NCBI GenBank assembly: GCA_963971305.1
Contig: OZ020314.1
Coordinates: 186,001-250,000 of the forward strand
Length of the DNA: 64,000 nucleotides
Direction of reading: 5' to 3'
Source: Arcuatula senhousia
Taxonomy: Eukaryota; Mollusca; Bivalvia; Mytilida; Mytilidae
Part shown: one piece after another, positions 9,820-20,734 of the stretch
Numbering within the stretch: the stretch's first letter is position 1
Layout of the letters: each line of letters starts with the position of its first letter
Made by a program: the position numbers and the translations under genes
The notes under the pieces: generated by a model
Told to the model about the DNA's origin: nothing
Database searches by the model: none
What the model saw: only the letters and a program-made list of their open reading frames with translations

Positions 9820-11510
9820 TGATCGAATGCGTCCTATTTCAGTTATTGTTTAGATTAGTAGACGATATTGTAATGTGGAATAAGTGTACGCGACACAACA
9901 AACATAAACAAACAGCAATTCAAAAGATCACAACGGAAAACAGCAAGCAGTCTTCAACATGACCATAGGTCACTGCTTACCGTCTTGCATTGGCCCAAGA
10001 CTTATAATACAATACAAAAGTATCAAAACCAATCCCTAAGTCATCAACGAAAGACCCAATTCTTGACATAAAACAGTTAACACAGAATGACAAGGACAAA
10101 CAAAGGCTTTGGCAAAGTTTCCTGGCTTAGGAAGGCACATATAAAATGTGGCGGGGTTAAACTAGTTTTTTGGATCCAACCTTCACCCTATTGATAAGCT
10201 TGCACAAAGCATACATATAAAACACAATGTAAAACTCAATCGACAAAAGTTCAATTCAACAAGAGAGAACCTAAGACAAAATACTGTACGAAAACAACAA
10301 GACAAGGAGGAACTCTCTTGAGAACACTCAAAGTTACTGACAACTAGCTAAGAAACATTTTCGATTGATGTAAAAGAATCATATACATCAGTTCTAAATC
10401 CGACACACCACGTCAAAACAATGAATGATTTAGGGTTGTATCAACACACAGAACCGACATACTTGATCGCTGTGGTGCTTATAAATAATACAGTGGATAC
10501 AAAGTGAAAATTTAACGTTTTAAAGTTACTATCAAGCTATCAATATTTCTGCCAAAACATACCAAATCCAAAGATTTTACTAAAACATTGAATTCGTATC
10601 CTTTTTTCAAAAGGTTTTTAAGCCAGTTTTTAATTTCCATAAGGTTGTTTTTGAATTTTTGTTAATTTTGTTATCACATTTATGTCATCTGACAACTTCT
10701 ACCCATATAAATGTTTGTAAAACTAGTTGTTTCAGGAAGCAACGTTATTCTCTATTTGCAATAGTTTTCATTCCAAAGGTAAAAAAAACATGAAAACCCT
10801 CTAGTTTACACACGTAAAGGGCGATATTCACTACAAGGGGTCATCTGACAACTTCAATTCATAGTAGACTTTTGTAAAACTTTTCAACCTGAATCTGAAT
10901 CTGAAGTCACACCCAGCATTTCCGGTTAGAGACATAACAATTGTAAAGGAATTAAAGGTTATATTTGATTGACTTTTGCATTGTTCCAAATGCTGACTTG
11001 AGATTTTTTTTTTCATTTATTGATTTGAAAAAAGTTGACATTTTGGAACACATAACAAATGAAACGTATACAAACCGTTCCGATATTGTGGAAAATTTTT
11101 TAATAAACATTTTTCAGTTTTTCGATATTTTTGTTTTAAAGCAATATTGTGACCTTTTAAAGGTTTGTTGTTTATGTCGAAAGTAGAAGTTCAGTTTGAC
11201 ATTTTATCAATATGGATGTGGTGCTATTGTACTGATTTTTGTAATTAATTTAATAATGTAATATAATTCTAATAAATTAATAAATAAATTCTTGATTTGA
11301 GGTTATTTTGTATATATATTATTACTTATTTTTGTTTATGGTTATTAAGTACATTTTAAAGTGTTTATCAATCTTATCAATTTCTCATTCAAAATTGCTC
11401 GTTCAAAATTTATGTAATCTTCTTAAATTCTTCATGTCCAGTAGAGCTTCAAGATCACGTCTTCTTTAATTAATATTATCTCAAAGTTTCGGCCTATACA
11501 AATATAAACA
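9820..11510 (+). repeat. 1.69-kb direct repeat, copy B (left of LINE)
   Basis: This 1691-bp copy runs from TGATCGAATGCGTCC to CCTATACAAATATAAACA. It is almost identical to 17317-19017, with a few substitutions and a 10-bp indel near 10006. Its right end touches the LINE 3' tail (ATCA repeats from 11511) without spacer. It contains a mussel-repeat-like block ('aaaatgtggcggggttaaac' near 10146) and two 'TCATCTGACAAC' units. It has no domain-bearing ORF. It may be an LTR-like unit, a segmental duplication or an exceptionally long target duplication. Confidence 0.9.
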
Positions 11511-11734
11511 ATCAATCAATCAATCAATCATCACTTTATTTCCTCTTAAAGAGATTAAAAAATATATAGAGTAATGTCAAACATTTACAACATAAACATA
11601 TTTACAATGTACTAAACATGCATAGAAAATGAGCAGATAAATGAGTAAATAAATAAGTCATAATTATATAGAAAAACATATAATAGGTAACAAAAGTTTA
11701 TTAAGTAATAAATATGAACATGACAATCGCTGCA

Positions 11735-12772
11735 TTAGCCTCTCCTCAACACTACGTTGTAATGGCTTAATGACTGTACGATGTGAACGTGACACAGTCT
11801 TCTAAAGTTGTACTCATCGAGATCACTGTCCGGTATTGGTTTTCCTAGTAGCACTAAGAACAGTTGCGTTTCATCGTATTCGTACAGTTTAACGAAGAGA
11901 TCAAGTGGAAAGTTTTCAATAATTAAATCCCAAAACAGATTTCGAAACGTAAGTGTCGATAGACAGTTACAACATACATGTTCGTAAAAGTCCTGGAATG
12001 GTCGTTTACAAAGTTCACAAGTACCTATTATACTGTTGGGTGGCTCAGTTAGTAGTTTAGTTACAAAGTAATAGTTCTTAAGGTCATAACGGGTTTTTGC
12101 CAACTTCCAAAACGGTGCAATTTCAGTTTTGTTGACTATTTGAGCAAATCTGCGGAAGTCACTATCTGAGCTGGTGCGTTTTTTCCAGTTACTGTCTTGA
12201 ATACTATGAATTGATTGCATAACAATAGATTTCCATTCGTGTTTAGATGGAAAGTGTCCAGATAACAAATATTCTTTTAAAAAGTCATGTAAATCATATA
12301 AAAGTAGGAGTTCAAATACATCGGGGACAAATCCAAAATGTTTACGGTTGATGTCAGTCAAAAAGGAAAATAAACGGACCAAAAATATCTGTTTTGATCT
12401 ATGAGAGTCGTTTAATGATACCAGTTTCTGTAAGAATATAAGTTTTCTCTTTTCAATTTCCACTGTGATTGGATATAGTCCTAACAGTGATTGACACATG
12501 TCTGATCTTGTTCTGGTTTTTAGATCGAGTATCTGTTTCGTTACGAGATGTTGGAATCTGTTAAGTGCATTGAAATCAACAGATTTTAGGTTAGTCCAAA
12601 CTTCACAGCCATATAATACGGACGGTAAAACAACTGTATTGTATAACTTGGATAGAACAATTGGATTTGTAGATTTACTTTTAAGTTTATTTAGAGCAAA
12701 ATAAGAGTTCTGTCCCTTCCGACACGCACTAACAGTACGGTCATACGATTTAAAAGATCGGTTCATCAGCAC
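11735..12772 (-). pseudogene. LINE ORF2 part 3: post-RT region with Cys/His cluster
   Basis: The ORF is 345 codons, continuing the RT frame after the TAA at 12881. It has the LINE post-RT signature KLYNTVVLPSVLYGCEVW near its start. A Cys/His cluster, CELCKRPFQDFYEHVCCNC, lies near residue 260 and resembles the zinc-knuckle region in several LINE clades. It terminates at 11735, about 220 bp before the short tandem 3' tail. The region between is 3' UTR. Confidence 0.8.
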
Positions 12773-12880
12773 CCCAATTTGAGAGTACTCTTCTTGGATC
12801 GGAATAAGATCTCCATTTACAGACCATGGATAAACTAACTGAGGTTCACGGGAGTTTTTTGTAAATTGTACTACTGCTGA

Positions 12881-13947
12881 TTATTTCGCATTAAACCGAA
12901 AACGCCATTGGCACGCATATTTTGAACACACGTTTAGCATATCTTGTAGCCCGGAGGGAGAGAGGCTAATGCAGCAAACGTCATCTGCTAAGGCAGGACA
13001 ACAACTGACAGTCTTATCATTCAACATCTGATCTATAAATACTAAATATAAAAGACCAGACAAAACTCCCCCTTGTCGTACTCCTTGTGAAACATGAAAA
13101 AAAGAGGACAATGATTGGTTGGCTACTACAGCACTATAAGTATTACAATGTAAATCATTAACAATACACCACAGTTTTCCTTTAAGGCCTAGTTTAAAAA
13201 GCTTGTACATAAGACCTATTCTCCATACGGAGTCAAAGGCTTGTTTGCTATCGAGAAAGGCAACATACACTTTACTAGACATTTCAATATTGTGATAAAT
13301 TGTTTCATGCAGATTAAACGAAGCAGTTGAGCAGCTGAGGTGTTTTTGAAATCCTTGTTGCTGGGGGTTTATAAACTTTTCTTTAAATGCAAATGCTGTG
13401 ATACGTGCTTTTAGTAAGGCCTCAAACAATTTAAGTATTGCTGACAGTAAACTGACAGGTCTATAACTCTCGGGTGCGGTTTTACTTTTGTGCCACCTTT
13501 GTAAATAGGAACTATCAGTCCAAGTTTCCATCTCTCAGGAATTCTACCGATTTTGATTATGGCATTGAATAAATTACTGATAGTTTTTATTAGATCTTTA
13601 CCACCATACTTCAGGTGTTCGTTTTGGATTTGGTCATGGCCTGGAGCTTTTTTAAGTTTAAGGCTAGAAATTAAGCTCGCAACTTCGACTTCAGTAATAA
13701 CACCACCTGGTAAACTCTCGTTAGCTTGACTACAAGTTCGTAAAATGTCCGAATATTTAGATTCAATATCGCATTTCATGTCAGCATCATACGTATCGTA
13801 ATCACTTTCTTTGTAAACGTTTTCATAATAAGATGCAAATGCACTCGTTACAGTTTCTGGTGTATTACACATTTGGTCTTTATAAATTATTTCTGGATAA
13901 ACTTTAGTTTTATTTCTAGTAAAACGTTTTACTGACTTCCAGAACAT
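12881..13947 (-). pseudogene. LINE ORF2 part 2: reverse transcriptase, frameshifted
   Basis: Two overlapping frames together form an RT domain. The upstream frame (13411-13947) has SLKLKKAPGHDQIQNEHLK and LIVPIYKGGTK. The downstream frame (12881-13531) has ESYRPVSLLSAILKLFE, VAFLDSKQAFDSVWR, QGVRQGGVLSGLLY and the catalytic ALADDVC box. The frameshift lies at about 13475-13490, between YKGGTKVK and PESYRPVS. A TAA at 12881-12883 separates it from the C-terminal part in the same frame. ADD replaces the more common F/YxDD first residues, but the Asp pair is intact. With the lesions present it cannot make one full-length polyprotein. Confidence 0.85.
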
Positions 13948-13956
13948 TCGAATGTC

Positions 13957-15207
13957 TCATTCGGCGGCGTTATTTAGATCGGCATAACACTTCTGTTCGT
14001 ATTCCTCACACGCAGCTAATTGAATGCGTCTAAACTCGTATTTGGCATGTTTATATTCCCTATAGCTGTCATATTGCATACCACGTGGTTTACCATCCGA
14101 AATCCAGATACCTCGAAGAGTTCGTTCTTTTTTATGAGCTTCTTTCACCTCTGCAGTCCAATACGGTTTGGTATGTGGGTTAAAAGCGTTTTTCGGTATT
14201 GCGGAATTCGCGGCATCTTGTAAGTTTAAAACAAGGGAGTCGTATGCACTGTCAATATCGATGTTACAGTTTTCAATGTCCGATGAAAGAATCCTAAGTG
14301 GTTCATCTAACAAACGTTGATAAAGTTCGATTTGATTGCTTGTGATTTTGTGCCACGAAGGCAAGCGATCGCAACGTGGTAGCAAGACGTGAGGGCTGTT
14401 GTCTAACTCAATTGTAACAACAAGAGGTAAATGATCAGACGTAGAACTAATAGTCCCTTCATCAAGAATTTCATAACACCTCAACTGACCAAGAACAATT
14501 TCATCAAGTAAAACATAATCTAACATTGACTGTTTAACTATAAACGTATAATTGGGACCTTTATACTTAATTCTACCACCAGCATACATTAAGTCATGCC
14601 TACTACTAAATTTTACAAGTTCTTGCCCTTTTCGTATGTTAGACATAAACTTATCTTTTTCTAACAAACTACCATTGAGGTCACCACCTATAATAACATG
14701 ACCGTAGTTTCTATAATAAGCATATAAAGAATCTAAAGCATCTAATACAAACAAATAATCATTTATGTTCTCATTGGAAGGCATATATACACCAAATATA
14801 TACAATGATCCTATAGAAAGGTTTTTTAATTCAATGCCAACAATTCTGTCCGAATTAGTTTCATAAATCTCTTGTACATAAAATTGTAAAGACTCTTTAT
14901 ACAGAATGGCTATACCCCCTTTGCCATGGTAAGCTTTATACCCAGGCGGTAAAGGATCTGCCTTTGCAACACAATGGTAACCTTTCTCTAGGCTTTTCAT
15001 GAAATCAAGCGAGGTATCTTTCAGTTTATGTTCTGACAATATACAAACGTCACATTTTGTTAACCTAATAAGGTTGCTAAGACAAAGGGTGGATGACATT
15101 ATACCCCGAACATTCCACGCTACAATGCTAAGGCTACTACACATCATTATAAAACAATAAGTTAATACAATGAGGAAAAAAGTTTTCATTAGGGTTTTCA
15201 TTGTCAT
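13957..15207 (-). pseudogene. LINE ORF2 part 1: EEP endonuclease
   Basis: The ORF is 416 codons, ending at a TGA (13957-13959) that interrupts ORF2. Endonuclease/exonuclease/phosphatase motifs are in order: AWNVRG near residue 30, LSEHK, GGIAILYK, VIIGGDLNG, LDYVLLD and SDHLPLVV. These are the metal-binding and catalytic blocks that nick target DNA for target-primed reverse transcription. The same frame continues after the stop into the reverse transcriptase. Oddly, the first about 25 residues (KTFFLIVLTYCFIMMC) are strongly hydrophobic and look like a membrane or signal segment. This may be non-native or start too early. Confidence 0.85.
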
Positions 15208-16178
15208 GATTGGTTGTTGTAGGAGGTGCGATCATCTTGTTCATGTTGTTCATATGAGTTCTCAGAAATGCGATGTTGCCACTCTCGTTCACTTAACCAT
15301 TCGCGACAAGACACGCCGGCAGGCCAAAAGTTTCTTTGGTTAACGATGTTAGCGCAATTCTCGTCTATGTTTAGTTTAGCGGAGACATATCGTTGCCGAT
15401 CACGTTTGCTAAATACTTTTAGGTAAGTTACATTTACGTTTCTCTTTTCTAAGTACGAAATTATTCCTTGACGCGTTGAATTTGCAGTTATGCCCGAAAA
15501 GTAATATCTAACTGTCCGACGTCTCTTTACGCCAGTGAAACATTCTTCGACGTCCGCATTGACCTGTCTCTGTTGGTCAATTGTCTGACCCATGATTTTA
15601 ACCGGAATACGATGAACAGAATCGTTCGGATCCCTCTCCGCGCTCAGTACACTGTCTACGTTTTTACCGTTATGCGAGGCTTCATTGTAATGGGTTTGCA
15701 TAGACGATAGATCAACTGAGTTATTTGTCACCGTGTTTGTTTTGACTTCAACGGGTGGATGCACATAATTACTACGATTTACAATGTCATGTTCAGAAGT
15801 AGTCACCGGTTTTAAATTACGAGGCTCCCTTTGGGTAATTTCGGCGTATGAGTGCTGACTACACGATTTCAAATCGTTGATGCTTTTCTGTAAATTTATA
15901 ATTAATTTTCCGAGTCGATCGGTCTCCGAATCAATGCGTCTTTTGTGCGCGGTATATTCGTCGTAGTTAAACTCTCCAACCGAGGAAACGTTTTGCTTTA
16001 ACAGTTTTATGCTAGCGTCGTATTGGGTACATTTTCGGTCGTTTGATACGCGCAACTCGTGCAACTTTTCAACGTTTTCATCGAGGTCTTCCCTGAGTTT
16101 TTTATTACACTTTTGTAAAGTTTCAATTTCTTTTACATGATCCTTCTCATTATTTTCGAGTTCTACTACCCTAGTCAT
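15204..16178 (-). CDS. LINE ORF1 (gag-like, coiled coil + RRM-like domain)
   Basis: The product is 324 residues from the first Met. The N-terminal third is rich in E/K/L heptads (e.g. KEIETLQKCNKKLRED), typical of a trimerising coiled coil. Residues around 220-300 (YYFSGITAN ... NFWPAGVSCREWLSEREW) resemble the nucleic-acid-binding domain of many LINE ORF1 proteins, which end 'WPxGvxxRxw'. The frame stays open upstream to about 16356 without a Met. Coding-like text continues in other frames to about 16680 (e.g. WYRETLAGRARAVQGCPLGK). The true ORF1 was therefore longer and now carries frameshifts. It overlaps ORF2 by 4 nt (ATGA). The expected role is RNA binding in the retrotransposition particle. 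Confidence 0.7.
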   Translation of the reverse strand: MTRVVELENNEKDHVKEIETLQKCNKKLREDLDENVEKLHELRVSNDRKCTQYDASIKLLKQNVSSVGEFNYDEYTAHKRRIDSETDRLGKLIINLQKSINDLKSCSQHSYAEITQREPRNLKPVTTSEHDIVNRSNYVHPPVEVKTNTVTNNSVDLSSMQTHYNEASHNGKNVDSVLSAERDPNDSVHRIPVKIMGQTIDQQRQVNADVEECFTGVKRRRTVRYYFSGITANSTRQGIISYLEKRNVNVTYLKVFSKRDRQRYVSAKLNIDENCANIVNQRNFWPAGVSCREWLSEREWQHRISENSYEQHEQDDRTSYNNQS

Positions 16179-17316
16179 TAACGACTGGAGAGTTACTCTG
16201 AGTTCAATAAGAGAGCAGTTATCATTGTTGTCGCCTACAGGTTTAGATTTATTGGTAGTGTCAGATTTGAAAACATCTTCGATTCCAGTCGGGTCGCCAC
16301 ATAGAAATGCCTGAATGATGAAGCAATCGCGCGCATATCTTTCAGTAGATGTTTATGCACAGTATATTTTCGTGTGAATAATTTCCCCAAAGGACACCCT
16401 TGTACGGCTCGAGCACGCCCTGCAAGTGTTTCCCTGTACCATGTTATTGTATTGTCTGATGAGTTAGTTAAATCAATAAGTTTGTTTATATATGTGTCTT
16501 TTGGGATATTTTTAAGTTTTTATCAAGCATAGCGATATATTCTTGACCTTGGACAAAGTCTTGACTCGGTGATATATCTTGGCTTGGAGAAGGATCGGGT
16601 ATTAACGATGATTGTGTCTCTTGTGAATATGTTTGAAAGCTGTAATTTTTGGATGAAAAGGGTAAATCAGAATGAGAAAAACTGCGTTTTTCATCTTGAT
16701 ATCAATTTTTTGTTATCATTTTAAAAAATACAAAAGAATGAGCAGCAATTCTCAAATTCTATATTTTATGATCTATCTTGTGGTGAAATTCTAAAACAAT
16801 CGATGTCGATCTTCGGGGTGCTAAATCCGATTTAAGAAATGAGGTATCAAATTTCGTCTGATTTGCCAAATAAGGTAAAAGGGGCGGGACTTAATTTCCA
16901 ATAGAAAATTCTTCTATTCGGGTTTTTTCTAACTATTGAGTAATATTAATAAAATGTAATGGTTTGGATAACTGTAAATAATTATTTCAGACTACATAAG
17001 ACAATAAAACTACAATTATTTTATCAAATCTATATGGTACAGGCAGTTTATTTTTTCGAGTATTCGTCGCAATAAGGGGGACAACTCTTCGAAACTGTCT
17101 TTTTAACTTTTGGCGGGACTAACGTCATTAACATCACTGTGTTATGTAAGGTCATCTAACAGTTTCAACATATTGATTATATTTGGAGGGCTAAATTCAT
17201 TGAAGGTTAAAGCAAACAACATCTATTCTCTATCTGCAATTGTTTTAATTTTAAAGAGCAACGCTTTGTTACCTTTAAAGGGCCATAATGGTGACTGCCG
17301 ACCGAAAAAAAAATCT

Positions 17317-19017
17317 TGATCGAATGCGTCCTATTTCAGTTATTGTTTAGATTAGTAGACGATATTGTAATGTGGAATAAGTGTACGCGACACAACAAAC
17401 ATAAACAAACAGCAATTCAAAAGATCACAACGGAAAACAGCAAGCAGTCTTCAACATGACCATAGGTCACTGCTTACCGTCTTGCATTGGCCCAAGACTT
17501 ATAATACAATACACATGATACAAAAGTATCAAAACCAATCCCTAAGTCATCAACGAAAGACCCAATTCTTGACATAAAACAGTTAACACAGAATGACAAG
17601 GACAAACAAAGGCTTTGGCAAAGTTTCCTGGCTTAGGAAGGCACATATAAAATGTGGCGGGGTTAAACTAGTTTTTTGGATCCAACCTTCCCCCTATTGA
17701 TAAGCTTGCACAAAGCATACATATAAAACACAATGTAAAACTCAATCGACAAAAGTTCAATTCAACAAGAGAGAACCTAAGACAAAATACTGTACGAAAA
17801 CAACAAGACAAGGAAGAACTCTCTTGAGAACACTCAAAGTTACTGACAACTAGCTAAGAAACATTTTCGATTGATGTAAAAGAATCATATACATCAGTTC
17901 TAAATCCGACACACCACGTCAAAACAATGAATGATTTAGAGTTGTATCAACACACAGAACCGACATACTTGATCGCTGTGGTGCTTATAAATAATACAGT
18001 GGATACAAAGTGAAAATTTAACGTTTTAAAGTTACTATCAAGCTATCAATATTTCTGCCAAAACATACCAAATCCAAAGATTTTACTAAAACATTGAATT
18101 CGTATCCTTTTTTCAAAAGGTTTTTAAGCCAGTTTTTAATTTCCATAAGGTTGTTTTTGAATTTTTGTTAATTTTGTTATCACATTTATGTCATCTGACA
18201 ACTTCTACCCATATAAATGTTTGTAAAACTAGTTGTTTCAGGAAGCAACGTTATTCTCTATTTGCAATAGTTTTCATTCCAAAGGTAAAAAAAAACATGA
18301 AAACCCTCTAGTTTACACACGTAAAGGGCGATATTCACTACAAGGGGTCATCTGACAACTTCAATTCATAGTAGACTTTTGTAAAACTTTTCAACCTGAA
18401 TCTGAATCTGAAGTCACACCCAGCATTTCCGGTTAGAGACATAACAATTGTAAAGGAATTAAAGGTTATATTTGATTGACTTTTGCATTGTTCCAAATGC
18501 TGACTTGAGATTTTTTTTTTCATTTATTGATTTGAAAAAAGTTGACATTTTGGAACACATAACAAATGAAACGTATACAAACCGTTCCGATATTGTGGGA
18601 AATTTTTTAATAAACATTTTTCAGTTTTTCGATATTTTTGTTTTAAAGCAATATTGTGACCTTTTAAAGGTTTGTTGTTTATGTCGAAAGTAGAAGTTCA
18701 GTTTGACATTTTATCAATATGGATGTGGTGCTATTGTACTGATTTTTGTAATTAATTTAATAATGTAATATAATTCTAATAAATTAATAAATAAATTCTT
18801 GATTTGAGGTTATTTTGTATATATATTATTACTTATTTTTGTTTATGGTTATTAAGTACATTTTAAAGTGTTTATCAATCTTATCAATTTCTCATTCAAA
18901 ATTGCTCGTTCAAAATTTATGTAATCTTCTTAAATTCTTCATGTCCAGTAGAGCTTCAAGATCACGTCTTCTTTAATTAATATTATCTCAAAGTTTCGGC
19001 CTATACAAATATAAACA
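17317..19017 (+). repeat. 1.69-kb direct repeat, copy C (right of LINE)
   Basis: This 1701-bp copy has the same ends as copy B (TGATCGAATGCG ... AATATAAACA). Differences include a 10-bp insertion (around 17510-17520) and a few substitutions, implying recent duplication. Past 19017 the sequence (GGATAAAATTAAGACC) is unrelated to what follows copy B. Confidence 0.9.
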
Positions 19018-19454
19018 GGATAAAATTAAGACCAAATCAGTTTTGGTCTGCTTCTAACTTTATGTTTGTAAAAATTTTATTTGTCTATTTTATTTATTGT
19101 TTTTAGTGTAAACATATTTTATTAATAATTTGTATAACATTTTACAATCAAAGCAACATAACAAAGAAACAATTATATACAAATTAATACAATACAAATT
19201 GTCTTAATCTCTTTAATTCATGTTTATTTTATTGATTTAATTTTCAACTTCAAAATTATATTTCTGTTGATTCAGCTTGATTAATCTCTATATTATATAT
19301 TTAAATTCTAAAAATATAACAAAAATTTGCTTTCTCGTTCTTATTCATTCGGAACACATATTCGGCTTAATTTAATTTTATTAAATAAATGTTTTAGTCT
19401 GCTTTTAATTTTAGTTGGTTGTGCTTGGCCTGTCTAGACGACCCCACGTGACTA
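19018..19454. other. AT-rich spacer, nothing recognised
   Basis: I find no ORF, hairpin or repeat-family word apart from two 'ttttagt(c)tgctt' stretches (near 19050 and 19395). Confidence 0.5.
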
Positions 19455-20734
19455 GTTCCTATGGCACGCCATATTTATATTTATTCCTCTTTAAAGATAT
19501 CTCATAAAATTTATAAGATATCTCGTATACTTTATAAGATATCTTATCAAATATATAAGATATCTCATATAAATGGTAGTTTATAAGATATCTTATAAAA
19601 CATATGAGATATCTTATAAAACATATAAGATATCTTATAAAACAAATAAGATATCTTATAAAACATATAAGATATCTCATAAAGTTTATAAGATATCTTA
19701 TAAAGATTATTAGATATCTCATATAAAATAATTTATAAGATATCTTATTAAACTTATAAGATATCTTATAAAACTAATAAGATATCTTATAAAGTTTATA
19801 AGATATCTCATTAAGTTTATTAGATATCTTATATATTTTATGAGATATCTTATAAGTTATTTTTTATAAGATATCTAATAAAGTTTACGAGATATCTTAT
19901 AAACTTTATAAGATATCTTATAACTTTTATTAGATATCTTATAAATTATTTTATATAAGATATCTCATAATCTTTATAAGATATCTAATAAACTTTATGA
20001 GATATCTTATATGTTTTATAAGATATCTTATATGTTTTATGAGATATCTTATATGTTTTATAAGATATCTCATATGTTTTATAAGATATCTTATAAACTC
20101 CCATTTATATGAGATATCTTATATATTTAATAAGATATCTTATAAAATATATGAGATATCTTATAAACTTTATAAGATATCTTATATTTTTATAAGGCCT
20201 CTTTAAAGATATCTCATAAAATTTATAAGATATCTCATATACTTTTATAAGATATCTCATAAAGTTTAAAAGATATCTGATAAACTTTATAAGATATCTT
20301 ATAAACTTTATAAGATATCTTATAAACTTTATAAGATATCTTATAAAAAATAATTTATAAGATATCTCATATACTTTATAAGATATCCTATAAACATTAT
20401 GAGATATCTTATAAACTTTATCAGATATCTTATAAACATTGTGTTTAGTAGATATCTCATTTTCTTTTAAAGATATCTCATATAGTAAATAAGATATCTT
20501 ATAAAATTTATAAGATATCTCATAAAGTTTATAAGATATCTTATAAAGTATATGAGATATCATATAAATTATTTTTTATAAGATATCTCATAAAGTTTAT
20601 AAGATATCTTATAAAGTTTATAAGATATCTTATAAACTTTATGAGATATCTTATAAAGTATATGAGATATCTTATAAAGTTCATGAGATATCTATAAAGA
20701 GGAATGAATGTAAAAACGGCTTGCCATAAGTTCC
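19455..20734. mobile_element. TIR-bounded array of palindromic 21-bp GATATC units
   Basis: About 60 copies of a unit around the self-complementary AAGATATCTT are spaced mostly 21 bp apart, with interruptions near 19720, 19860, 19945 and 20345. The array is bounded by inverted ends. The left (GTTCCTATGGCA..., then TTATTCCTCTTTAAAGATAT) pairs with the right (ATAAAGAGGAATGAATG, then TTGCCATAAGTTCC) over about 50 bp. The left-end motif CCTCTTTAAAGATATCTC recurs near 20198, suggesting internal duplication. Because 21 is divisible by three, the array gives long pseudo-ORFs of RYLI(x)FI heptads on both strands; they are not credited as proteins. Confidence 0.9.

Larger units (their letters stand above)
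11511..17316 (-). mobile_element. Two-ORF LINE (endonuclease + reverse transcriptase), degenerate
   Basis: This non-LTR retrotransposon reads on the minus strand. Its gag-like ORF1 overlaps ORF2 by an ATGA stop-start. ORF2 carries an apurinic-type endonuclease, a reverse transcriptase and a C-terminal Cys/His region. The 3' end is a (TGAT)n short tandem tail at 11511-11530, as in several LINE clades. Two in-frame stops and one frameshift disable ORF2, and further frameshifts affect the start of ORF1. The 5' boundary is uncertain: 17050-17316 resembles the R-A family and 16700-17050 is not recognised. The element is bracketed exactly by copies B and C. I do not assign a clade. Confidence 0.85.

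Noticed and set aside
1..11361. A single 11.4-kb transposon with 1.1-kb TIRs (copies A and B as ends)
   Set aside because: Copy B continues beyond the matched part to 11510, copy C shows the unit is independent, and the interior is a mixture of unrelated small repeats without any transposase.
9820..19017. An LTR retrotransposon with 1.69-kb LTRs
   Set aside because: The interior is a non-LTR element on the opposite strand with its own 3' tail. No protease, RNase H, integrase, primer-binding site or TG...CA ends were seen.
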